A DNA stretch of 64,000 nucleotides from Myxococcota bacterium (GTDB taxonomy: Bacteria > Myxococcota > B64-G9): the NCBI GenBank assembly GCA_022710975.1, contig JAKLGA010000011.1:78678-142677 (forward strand). The letters are read 5' to 3'. The notes under the pieces are model-generated. The model was not told the origin of the DNA. It was given only the letters and a program-made list of their open reading frames with translations, and searched no databases. Position numbers and translations under genes: made by a program. Below, piece after piece: positions 43,784 through 51,478 of this stretch (the stretch's first letter is position 1; each line of letters begins with the position of its first letter).

Positions 43784-45853
43784 TCAGGCGCGCCGGTGGC
43801 GCCGGCGGCGGAGCAGCAGCAGGCCGGCCAGGCAGCCGACGGGCGAGAGCGGGCTCGCGCCGCTCGCGCAGCCGCAGCCCCCGTCGACCGGCTCGTCCCG
43901 GTCGGTCCCGGGATCGGCGCCGGCGTCGGCGCCGTCCGCGGGGGGCGCGCCGTCGTCGGGGCCGGCGCCGTCCTGGCCGTCCTCCTGCGCCCCGCCGTCC
44001 TCCTCCGTGGAGCCGTCCGGGCCGCAGCCCTCGTCCACCTCGCCGTCGCAGTCGTCGTCCGCGCCGTTGCACTCCTCGGCTGGCTCCGGGCCGCAGGCCC
44101 CGCAGCGGTTCAGCACCCCCTCGTCCACCTGCCCGTCGCAGTTCTCGTCCAGCCCGTTGCAGCTCTCGGCCGCGCCCGGGTGCACGCTCGCGTCGCCGTC
44201 GTCGCAGTCCACGTCGGCGCGCGAGCCGTCCCCGTCCGCGTCCGGGTAGTCGTCGACGATCAGATCGAGGTACACCCGGGTGCCGAACCGGGCGGTGCCG
44301 AAGCGGTCCATGCGGAAGTAGCCGCGGTAGCTGCCGGGGGTGGCTGGCGCCACCATGGGCACGTCCCAGTCCCAGGTCTGCTGCGGCGCCACGCTGGCGC
44401 CCTCGGGCAGCAGGATCTGCTCGGAGGCCGAGTAGCGCTCCTCGCCGTCGTAGGTGAACAGGTAGTTGCCGGCCCGGGTCCAGGTGGAGGTGCCGATGTT
44501 GCGCAACGTCCAGCGCTGGGTGAAGGCGGTGTTCGGCGCCATGTGGGTGCCGTCGAGCACGCTCTGGGCCACGAACTCGGAGTCGTCCGTCTCCACCGCG
44601 CCCGAGCCGTACACGGTGTTGAACCAGCCCGAGTTCACCTGGGCCCAGGTGTAGACGGCCCCCTCGCCGTTGTAGTTCGGGTAGGACGGCTCGTTCCGGT
44701 CGCCGTAGGGATCGTTGGTGATCAACCGGCCGTCCCCGGTGTAGCCCTTGACCGCGATGATGTGGCCCGCGTTGGTCAGCCGGGTGGACATGGGGATCAC
44801 CTTGCCCGCGTCGATGGCCGCCTGCACCTCGCCGAAGGTAGACGAGCCGTCGAAGTCGGAGGTCAGGTCGTGCCGGGCGGCGTAGTCCTGCATCTTGTAG
44901 GCCCAGGCCGAGCCGTCGATGGTGCACCAGCCGTAGGCGCCGTAGGCCGCGTTGCCCGAGGCGTCGTACCCCACCGCGTCGAAGGTGGTGCCGTAGGCCG
45001 TGTAGACCTCGGACACGTAGGCGCCGTAGTCCGAGTTGTGAGAGTAGGGCACGTCCACGGTGATCGGCCAGGTCCCCAGCCGGCCGTAGTGCTGGATGCA
45101 CATCAGCGTCGAGGTCGGGCCGCAGGCCCAGTGGCCGTTGAACGCGTTGGGGGTGTCGTACACCTGGTGGATGTAGGGCATGGCCAGCGGCTGATCCGGT
45201 GCCAGCTCGGGCAGCGGCCGGTCGAGCGCCGAGGGCGGGGCGGGGAAGATCGGCGGCTCGTCGAGCGTGATCCCCAGGCTGGCCAGCAGCCCGGCCGGGA
45301 GCTCGAACGGCCCCCGGCCGGCGGCGTCCACCAGCACGGGCGCCTCGACCACCAGATCGCCCGGGAGCGCCCGGGTGGCGAGCGCCCGCCCGTCCGCGGA
45401 CAGCGCCAGCACGCGCCACAGCTCCCCGGCCTCGCCCCGCGGCGCGCAGCCGCCCGCGCGCGCGCACACCCACAGCCCGCCGCCCTGGCGCAGGAAGAGC
45501 TCCCCGGGCTCGCGCCGGGCCGGCCCGCGCCGCACGACCGCGATCGCCTTCCCCTCGGGGCTCCAGGCGGGCGGGGACAGGGTCTCCTCGGTGGTGGTCT
45601 CGAGCAGCACCCGCGGGCGGCGGCCGCGCTCGACCAGCACCAGGCTCGCGCCGCCGTGCCGGCCGTGCCGCACGCTCACGGCCGCGGCGTCGCCGGCCGG
45701 GGAGAGCTCCGCCTCCACGCGATCGAGGAACACGGTCTCGACCTCCACCGCCCCGAGGCGCTCCCCGTCCGGGCCGGGGATGACCACCTCCTCGGCGCGG
45801 GCAGCGGAGCCGGTCAGGGCGAGCAGCAGCAGGGTCACCAGGGTCGCGCGCAT
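43784..45853 (-). CDS. C39-like cysteine protease with NBR1-type domain and MYXO-CTERM-like tail
   Basis: 689 aa. Sec signal (LVTLLLLALTGSAARA), a beta-rich region (about 25-210), then a C39-like papain-fold domain with Cys244 in GHWACGPTSTLM, His364 in NAGHIIAVKGY and Asp381 (TNDPYGD). A second beta domain (about 425-525: VLDGTHMAPNTAFTQRWTLR, NIGTSTWTRAGNYLF) matches the Ig-like NBR1 type. MopE calcium motifs (CNGLDENCDG, CNGADDDCDG) and an Asp/Gly-rich linker follow, and the end is GCGCASG ... LSPVGCLAGLLLLRRRRHRRA, a MYXO-CTERM-type tail: Gly-Cys signal, helix and Arg cluster. That predicts processing by a myxosortase and surface anchoring. AAGGAGG sits before ATG 45853. Confidence 0.9.
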   Translation of the reverse strand: MRATLVTLLLLALTGSAARAEEVVIPGPDGERLGAVEVETVFLDRVEAELSPAGDAAAVSVRHGRHGGASLVLVERGRRPRVLLETTTEETLSPPAWSPEGKAIAVVRRGPARREPGELFLRQGGGLWVCARAGGCAPRGEAGELWRVLALSADGRALATRALPGDLVVEAPVLVDAAGRGPFELPAGLLASLGITLDEPPIFPAPPSALDRPLPELAPDQPLAMPYIHQVYDTPNAFNGHWACGPTSTLMCIQHYGRLGTWPITVDVPYSHNSDYGAYVSEVYTAYGTTFDAVGYDASGNAAYGAYGWCTIDGSAWAYKMQDYAARHDLTSDFDGSSTFGEVQAAIDAGKVIPMSTRLTNAGHIIAVKGYTGDGRLITNDPYGDRNEPSYPNYNGEGAVYTWAQVNSGWFNTVYGSGAVETDDSEFVAQSVLDGTHMAPNTAFTQRWTLRNIGTSTWTRAGNYLFTYDGEERYSASEQILLPEGASVAPQQTWDWDVPMVAPATPGSYRGYFRMDRFGTARFGTRVYLDLIVDDYPDADGDGSRADVDCDDGDASVHPGAAESCNGLDENCDGQVDEGVLNRCGACGPEPAEECNGADDDCDGEVDEGCGPDGSTEEDGGAQEDGQDGAGPDDGAPPADGADAGADPGTDRDEPVDGGCGCASGASPLSPVGCLAGLLLLRRRRHRRA

Positions 45854-45876
45854 CGCGAGCCTCCTTCGCGGACTGG

Positions 45877-45885
45877 ATTCTAGCA
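45877..45885 (-). promoter_or_regulatory. Extended -10 upstream of the C39-like protease gene
   Basis: TGCTAGAAT on the minus strand, a near-consensus extended -10; no good -35 is visible at the expected distance. Confidence 0.4.
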
Positions 45886-46008
45886 CGCCCGGGCGAGGCC
45901 GAGGATGGATGAGGCGGCGGGCTGTGACCCGGGAGAGTTGCCCGATCTTCCGTCAGCGGGTATCCATGCAGAGGCCTGGGGCTGGGCCCGGGACGGGAGG
46001 CGCGACCG

Positions 46009-48477
46009 ATGGCCGAGGTGAAGAAGGGCGACCGGGTGGTGATCACCGGGGGCAAGGACCGCGGCAAGGCCGGCGTGGTGTTCTGGGTGGGCCCCGGCAA
46101 GTACGGCCGGGGGCTGCGCCTCGGCCTGCGCACCGACGGCGGCGAGACGGCCTGGGCCGGCCTGCACGAGGTCGAGCTCGAGGGCCCGGCGCAGCCCGGG
46201 GCGGCGTCGCCCCCGCCCGACCGGCGTTTCGACCCGGACGCCTGCCTGGCGGCGCTCCGCCGCCACCTGGAGCGGCACGACGATCGCGCGGTCGAGCGCG
46301 AGCTCGAGAAGATCCCCGTCGCCGCGCGGGCGGCCTGGCTGTGGGAGCACGTCGGGCGCGGCCGCCTGCCCTGGCACCAGGCGCTGCTGGCCGCGACCGC
46401 AGATCGAATCGCCGAGGTGCCGCTCGAGACCGTCGTCGCCGCCCTCGAGGCGCGCGACGCGCAGTCGCAGGCCGCCTGGCTGCCCGGGGCGGGGGACCAG
46501 GTCCTCGAGCTGCTGGTGTTCACCGACTGCCGGGAGGGGAGCTACCTGCACGGCCGCCTGGCGGACCTGCCGCGCCCCCTGCAGCGCGCCTTCTGGCTGG
46601 CGCGCGGCATGCGCCGGGACCCCGGCGGACCGATGCCCGCCGACCTGCGCGCCGAGCTCGCGGCGGCGCTGCCTGCCCACGCCCGCTCCGGCCGCATGGG
46701 GCCGCACACCCTCGAGGACGCCTGCGGCTGGCTCGGCCTCGCCCTCGACGAGCTCCGGGGGCCGGGCCGCGAGGCGCTCGCGGCAGGCGAGGGACCGCTG
46801 CCGCTCCGCGCCCTGGGCGCGCTGCTCGCGGAGCTCCCGGCCGGGGAGCTCGCGGCGCTCGCCCCCCGGCTCGAGCCCGCCCACCTGCAGACCGGGGACC
46901 TCGTCGCCTTCCTCGAGGCGCGGGCCGCGCGGCTGCCCGACGAGCCGCCCGACGGGACGCTCCAGGCCTTCGAGGCCGTGGCTGCGAGGATCGAGGACTG
47001 GGCGCGCGAGCCGCCCGCGCCGGCCTGGGGGCGTCAGGTCACGGCCGATCGCGATGGCCTGCGGGCCGCCCGCGAGCTGGCCTGCCGGGACGCGCTGCAG
47101 GCCGTCGAGGCGGGCGCCCTGGCCCTGGCCGGGCGGCGCCTGGCGGCCGGGCAACCGGTCCCGGACGCCCTGCTCGGCCACTTCTCCCGGTTCACCGAGT
47201 GCATCGACCCCTGGATGCCCGCGCTGCAAGCGGTCGCGCCGCCCGTCCGGGCCCGGCTGCTGGCCCGCCTGCAGGGGCTGCTCCCGCCCCACCACCTGCC
47301 CGGCCTGGCGCCGCTCGAGCTCCTGGTCGACGGGCAGGCGGCCGTGGAGCGCCTGCTCGCCGAGCTCGAGGAGGGCGTGCGCCAGAGCAAGGGGGTGTCC
47401 GTCGAGCACCTGTTCACCCCGCTGGGGAAGCTGGGCGCGATTGCGCTCGCGCCGCTCTCGGCCCGCATCGAGCAGCGCACCGCCGAGCTGGATCCCGCGG
47501 CGCGGCCGGCCGGCGAGGGTTACAGGCCGCGGCGGGTCGTCCTCGCGCTGCGCAACGCGCTGGCCGTGGCCCTGGCCGAGGCGGCCGGGCGGGGCCGGGC
47601 GCTCGACCCGCGCCTGGAGGCCTTCGCGGAGCGACACCTGGGGCCCGAGCCCGCCACGCTGTTCGAGGGCAACGACGACTTCCCCTACTGTTTCTTCCTC
47701 GGCCTGCAGAAGGCGCAGGCGTTGTTCGCCGCCCTGCCCGAGGCGCGCGTGCGGGCCTGGATCGAGGCCTGGCGGGGGAGCGGGCGCTCGGCCCACCTCG
47801 AGGAGCGCCTGCGGTCCGTGCTGCCCACCAAGCGCCGCGCGTGGCTCGGCAAGCCCAGGAGCCTGGCCGCGCGCGTGGCCGCCCAGGCGGCCAGGGCGGA
47901 GGAGGCCGGCCTGCCGTGCACCCAGCCCGTGTACCTGCTCTCCCGGGGCCGGGCTCGCAAGCGCGGCGCGCTGGGCGGGATCCGCGCGCGGCCGAGGGGG
48001 CTCGCCGAGGGGCGCTGGCCCCGCGGGCCGTCCGGGCCCTACGCGCCGGTGCTCTGCCTCGACCTGGCCGAGATGCCGGAGCTCGCGGCGCGCTTCCCCG
48101 GCTCCCGCGGCCTGTGCCTGCTCGTCGACTCGACCGAGGAGGGCTTCGAGGCCAGCGCGCTCCTGCCCCTGTCGGCCGAGGAGGCCTCGGCCGGGCTCGA
48201 GGGCGGCGCCGCGTTGGTCGTGGAGCGGGTCGAGGTGCCGCCCGGGGTGTTCGAGCCCGGCCCGCTGGCGGAGCCGCTGGCCGGGCTGCGGCGCCTGCTG
48301 CGCGAGGCGCCGGGCCGGGTCCTCGGGCGGCCCTTCTTCCTGCAGCAGGATCCCTCCGCGGGAGACGAGCGGGGGTTCGTGCTGCAGGCCGGCGGCGGCC
48401 TGCTGCAGGGGGTCAACCTGGGGGACTCGGGCGTGCTCTACCTGTACGAGGGCGAGGCCTTCTGGGAGTGCCGCTAG
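46009..48477 (+). CDS. Large protein with N-terminal KOW motif and DUF1963-like C-terminus
   Basis: 822 aa, no signal. Residues 1-50 hold a KOW/SH3-like motif (VKKGDRVVITGGKDRGKAGV, as in ribosomal L24 and NusG). The middle 500 residues are Ala/Leu/Arg-rich and helical and match nothing I recognise, with FEGNDDFPYCFFLGLQKAQ as the most distinctive block. The last 180 residues have the pattern of YwqG/DUF1963 proteins: LCLDLAEMPELAARFPG, PFFLQQDPSAGDE, and GDSGVLYLYEGEAFWEC (GDxGxLYxxx). A cytoplasmic regulatory or repair-type role is possible; I cannot name one. GGGAGGCG precedes the ATG. Single-gene unit. Confidence 0.7.
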   Translation: MAEVKKGDRVVITGGKDRGKAGVVFWVGPGKYGRGLRLGLRTDGGETAWAGLHEVELEGPAQPGAASPPPDRRFDPDACLAALRRHLERHDDRAVERELEKIPVAARAAWLWEHVGRGRLPWHQALLAATADRIAEVPLETVVAALEARDAQSQAAWLPGAGDQVLELLVFTDCREGSYLHGRLADLPRPLQRAFWLARGMRRDPGGPMPADLRAELAAALPAHARSGRMGPHTLEDACGWLGLALDELRGPGREALAAGEGPLPLRALGALLAELPAGELAALAPRLEPAHLQTGDLVAFLEARAARLPDEPPDGTLQAFEAVAARIEDWAREPPAPAWGRQVTADRDGLRAARELACRDALQAVEAGALALAGRRLAAGQPVPDALLGHFSRFTECIDPWMPALQAVAPPVRARLLARLQGLLPPHHLPGLAPLELLVDGQAAVERLLAELEEGVRQSKGVSVEHLFTPLGKLGAIALAPLSARIEQRTAELDPAARPAGEGYRPRRVVLALRNALAVALAEAAGRGRALDPRLEAFAERHLGPEPATLFEGNDDFPYCFFLGLQKAQALFAALPEARVRAWIEAWRGSGRSAHLEERLRSVLPTKRRAWLGKPRSLAARVAAQAARAEEAGLPCTQPVYLLSRGRARKRGALGGIRARPRGLAEGRWPRGPSGPYAPVLCLDLAEMPELAARFPGSRGLCLLVDSTEEGFEASALLPLSAEEASAGLEGGAALVVERVEVPPGVFEPGPLAEPLAGLRRLLREAPGRVLGRPFFLQQDPSAGDERGFVLQAGGGLLQGVNLGDSGVLYLYEGEAFWECR

Positions 48478-48587
48478 CCTGCCCGTCCGCCGGGTGACCG
48501 ACGGACGTTCGCCCGATTCGCGTCCCCTCGTCCCCTGGCATGATCGAGGGCAGGCACGGGCCGCACGGCAGGGAGGAGGGTGCCGGC

Positions 48588-49691
48588 ATGCAGAGCGCGC
48601 AGAGGTGGCGCGGGCCCTGCGCCCTCGGGGCGCTGCTCCTGGCGGGCGGCGGCGCCTGGCTGCTGCTGCGCGGGGCGGACGGCGGCCTGGAGCGCCTCGA
48701 GGGTGAGGCGGAGGCCCTGCCGGCCGTGGTGGACATCGAGCGCGCCCCGCCGGCCTTTCGGGAGATCGCCGGCGAGCAGGTGGATCTGCGCGTGCGGGTG
48801 TCCCTGGGCGGCGGGCCGCCGCCCGAGCAGACGGAGATCCGCCTGGCCGATCACGGCCCGGGCTGCGGCACCGCCCGGCTGCGGCGGGCCAAGCGGGCGA
48901 GCCCTGGCCCGGACGGCCTGGTGGTCTTCCGCGGCGCCTTCCCCGGCGAGTACACGCTACACGCGACCGCGCCCGGGCTGCCCCACCTCAGCCGCCAGGT
49001 CAGCCTGCCCGGATGGCGCGAGGTGCGCTTCGACTTCCCCGCCGGCAGGGAGGTCGCCGGCCTGGCGGTCGACGAGCGTGGCCGGCCGGTCCCCGGGGCC
49101 CGGGTGTACCTGTTCGAGCCGGGGCCCGCCCTCGCCGGCCAGTGGACCGCCCTGTGCACCGACTCCCACGGCCGCTTCGCCCACGCCAGGCGCTCGATGC
49201 AGGTGGGCGAGGACGGGCGCTTCTCCTTCCGCGGCCTGCCCGCGGGCACCCTCGCCCTGGCGGCCGACGGGTTCGACGCGGTGCTCGGGCAGGCCGTGCG
49301 GGTCGGGGCGGGCGCGCGGGAGGTCCGGGTGCCCGTGCCGGTGGCCGGGCGGATCGCCGGCCGGGTCGATCTCCCCTGGTGGAGCTCGGCCGGGCAGGTG
49401 TGGCTCGAGATCCGGCGCGAGCGGCGCGCCGAGCGGCGCTCCTTCATGGACACCCCGGACGCGGCGTTCGAGCAGCTCTTCGAGCCCGTGCGCGTGGACG
49501 GGTGGGAGGACGAGTACCGCAAGGACGTGAGCCCGGGGTCGTTCGGGCGGTTCGACGTCCACCTGCCGCTGGCCGGCGCCTTCCGGCTGCGCAGCGCCCG
49601 ACACGGCTGCAGCGGCCCGTGGGTGCAGGCCTCCCTCGGCGACCGGGACGTCCTGGTGCCCCCCCCGACCTGCCCGCCCGGGGGGGCCTGA
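48588..49691 (+). CDS. Secreted/anchored protein with carboxypeptidase-regulatory-like domains
   Basis: 367 aa from ATG 48588 (GGGAGGAGGG 6-7 nt upstream). N-terminal hydrophobic anchor (CALGALLLAGGGAWLLL). The mature region contains at least two Ig-like transthyretin folds of the CarboxypepD_reg kind: VAGLAVDERGRPVPGARVYL, SFRGLPAGTLALAADGFD. An earlier domain (RVSLGGGPPPEQTEIRLAD) is similar in length. No enzymatic motif; probably a structural or binding protein outside the cytoplasm. Confidence 0.75.
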   Translation: MQSAQRWRGPCALGALLLAGGGAWLLLRGADGGLERLEGEAEALPAVVDIERAPPAFREIAGEQVDLRVRVSLGGGPPPEQTEIRLADHGPGCGTARLRRAKRASPGPDGLVVFRGAFPGEYTLHATAPGLPHLSRQVSLPGWREVRFDFPAGREVAGLAVDERGRPVPGARVYLFEPGPALAGQWTALCTDSHGRFAHARRSMQVGEDGRFSFRGLPAGTLALAADGFDAVLGQAVRVGAGAREVRVPVPVAGRIAGRVDLPWWSSAGQVWLEIRRERRAERRSFMDTPDAAFEQLFEPVRVDGWEDEYRKDVSPGSFGRFDVHLPLAGAFRLRSARHGCSGPWVQASLGDRDVLVPPPTCPPGGA

Positions 49692-49728
49692 GGAGGCGGG
49701 AGCGGGGCCTGCCAGGAGTGCGGACGCC

Positions 49729-51219
49729 TCAGGGCGCGGGCAGCTCGACCACCTGGAGGTCCATGTCCGCGCCCAGCGGGCAGGACAGGTACGGATCGAG
49801 GAGCCGGATGCGGCCGTGGGGCGCGGCCGGATCGGGCGGGTCCGCGGGTGGCTCGAAGTCCCACCAGGGCTTGCACGCCTTGCCGTTGCAGTCCGCGTCG
49901 CTCAGGCAGGGCTGCTCCTCGAGGAGGTAGGCCACGTCATCGCTCCAGTCGCCGCACGAGGAGCGCGGGATGACCCAGCCCCACCCGGTGGCCAGCCCCA
50001 GGCGGGCGGGCTCGGCCACCGGGTCGGCGAGCGCGATCGCCTCGCGGCAAGGAGCGATCAGGTCCTCCGCGAACTCGGCCAGGCTCGGGTTCAGGTCGTT
50101 CTGGCAGATCGAGTACACGCTGCCGTTGCCGCCCTCGCCCAGCCCGAACATCTCGGCCAGCTCGAGGTAGCGAGTGCCCGGGAAGGCCTCGCAGGTGGGG
50201 TCATCCAGGGAGCAGGCCGGCCGCCGGCAGGCCGCCAGGGGCGCCGCGCTGGGCTCGCTCGACTCGTAACGGATCTCGGTCGCGGCCGGGGCGGCCGGGT
50301 CCTCGACCCCCACGATGGCCCCGAACCTGACCATGCCTTCGCGGTTGCCCTTCAGGTCCGAGAGGAAGTCGAAGTACTCCTGCACCGGGGTGAGCTGGTA
50401 GGGCAACCCCGCCTGCGGATCCACGACGGTGCCGTCCGGGCCCTGGCCCTTGGCGGCGTAGTAGCACACCCGGCTACCGATGCCCGAGAGGCCCTCGGTC
50501 ACCTCGCCTACTCTTCCGCAGTCCTCCTCGTCCGTGAGCACCAGGACGGCCAACACGGCGCCGTCGCGCAGGAACCCGGCGCTGGTCGTGCCGGCCAGAT
50601 CCTCGAGGGCCACCCGGATGGGCTCGAGCCCGTGCTCGTAGCCGCAGCCGGTCGTCCCCACGAGCAGGGTGCCGCTCTGGGTCGCGGGGTCGTACAGGCA
50701 CTCCCGGTTCGCCGAGGTCACGATGCGGCAATTCGGGTCCGGGGGCCCGAACTCGTAGGTGGGCGGGTCCGTGGTGGTATCCGTGATGCGGCCGACCCGG
50801 CTCTGGAATCGGCCGTTCTCGCCCGTCTCGTTGAGGCAGGCCGCGGTGACGATCTCGGTGCAGGGCGGGCAGCCGATGGACTCCATGCCCGTGGTGATCA
50901 CCGCGAGCTGCCACCTGCCCGGCCCGAGGCGCTCCTCGAGCGGGTCGAGGAGGGACGGCAGGGCCTGGGCCAGCCGGAGCTGGTCGTCCCACATGGAGCC
51001 GGAGTTGTCGATGACCAGGAGCAGATCGAGGTCCCGGGCGCCCGGGATCGACTCCGACTGGAGCACCCGCGCCGCGACGCACTCGCCCAGGGAGCAGAAT
51101 TCTCCGGCGGCGCAGGCGTCCATGGACCTGAGCCCGCACGGGCCCGTCCGTCCGTCCTTCTCGGAGTCACAGGCTCCCAGGCCCAGGGCGAGAATGAGGA
51201 CAGAAAACTCGATGCGCAT
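49729..51219 (-). CDS. vWA-domain lipoprotein
   Basis: 496 aa. Lipobox LALGLGAC (Cys17), a four-Cys motif (CGLRSMDACAAGEFC), then a von Willebrand A domain with complete MIDAS start LLLVIDNSGSMWDD (Asp71, DxSxS) and VLAVLVLTDEEDCG later. The rest is Cys-rich and includes CLSDADCNGKAC at the end, a motif shared with other myxobacterial surface lipoproteins. GGAGGGG sits 5 nt before the second of two adjacent ATGs (51219), preferred over 51222. It is divergent from the C1 protease gene across about 260 nt. Confidence 0.9.
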   Translation of the reverse strand: MRIEFSVLILALGLGACDSEKDGRTGPCGLRSMDACAAGEFCSLGECVAARVLQSESIPGARDLDLLLVIDNSGSMWDDQLRLAQALPSLLDPLEERLGPGRWQLAVITTGMESIGCPPCTEIVTAACLNETGENGRFQSRVGRITDTTTDPPTYEFGPPDPNCRIVTSANRECLYDPATQSGTLLVGTTGCGYEHGLEPIRVALEDLAGTTSAGFLRDGAVLAVLVLTDEEDCGRVGEVTEGLSGIGSRVCYYAAKGQGPDGTVVDPQAGLPYQLTPVQEYFDFLSDLKGNREGMVRFGAIVGVEDPAAPAATEIRYESSEPSAAPLAACRRPACSLDDPTCEAFPGTRYLELAEMFGLGEGGNGSVYSICQNDLNPSLAEFAEDLIAPCREAIALADPVAEPARLGLATGWGWVIPRSSCGDWSDDVAYLLEEQPCLSDADCNGKACKPWWDFEPPADPPDPAAPHGRIRLLDPYLSCPLGADMDLQVVELPAP

Positions 51220-51478
51220 CATCCCCTCCGTTCCCTTCGGGCAGGATATCACGAGCTGGGCTCTTCCCCCTGGGAATTGAGGTGTTTCTCGTGGGATTCA
51301 GCCGGGCTGTGGAGCGTAGCCCGGGGGAGGCGATCGAGGGCCGAAGAGTTTGCTTGAGTTTTTCCTAATGTCGAGCTATTTCAGGGTGCTCTTGAGGCCG
51401 GGCGAGGTTGGCCCGGGAGTTGGTTAAGCCGGGGACGTGCCCAGGCAACGGATTGGACTCGCACGAGAGGAGCCGGAC

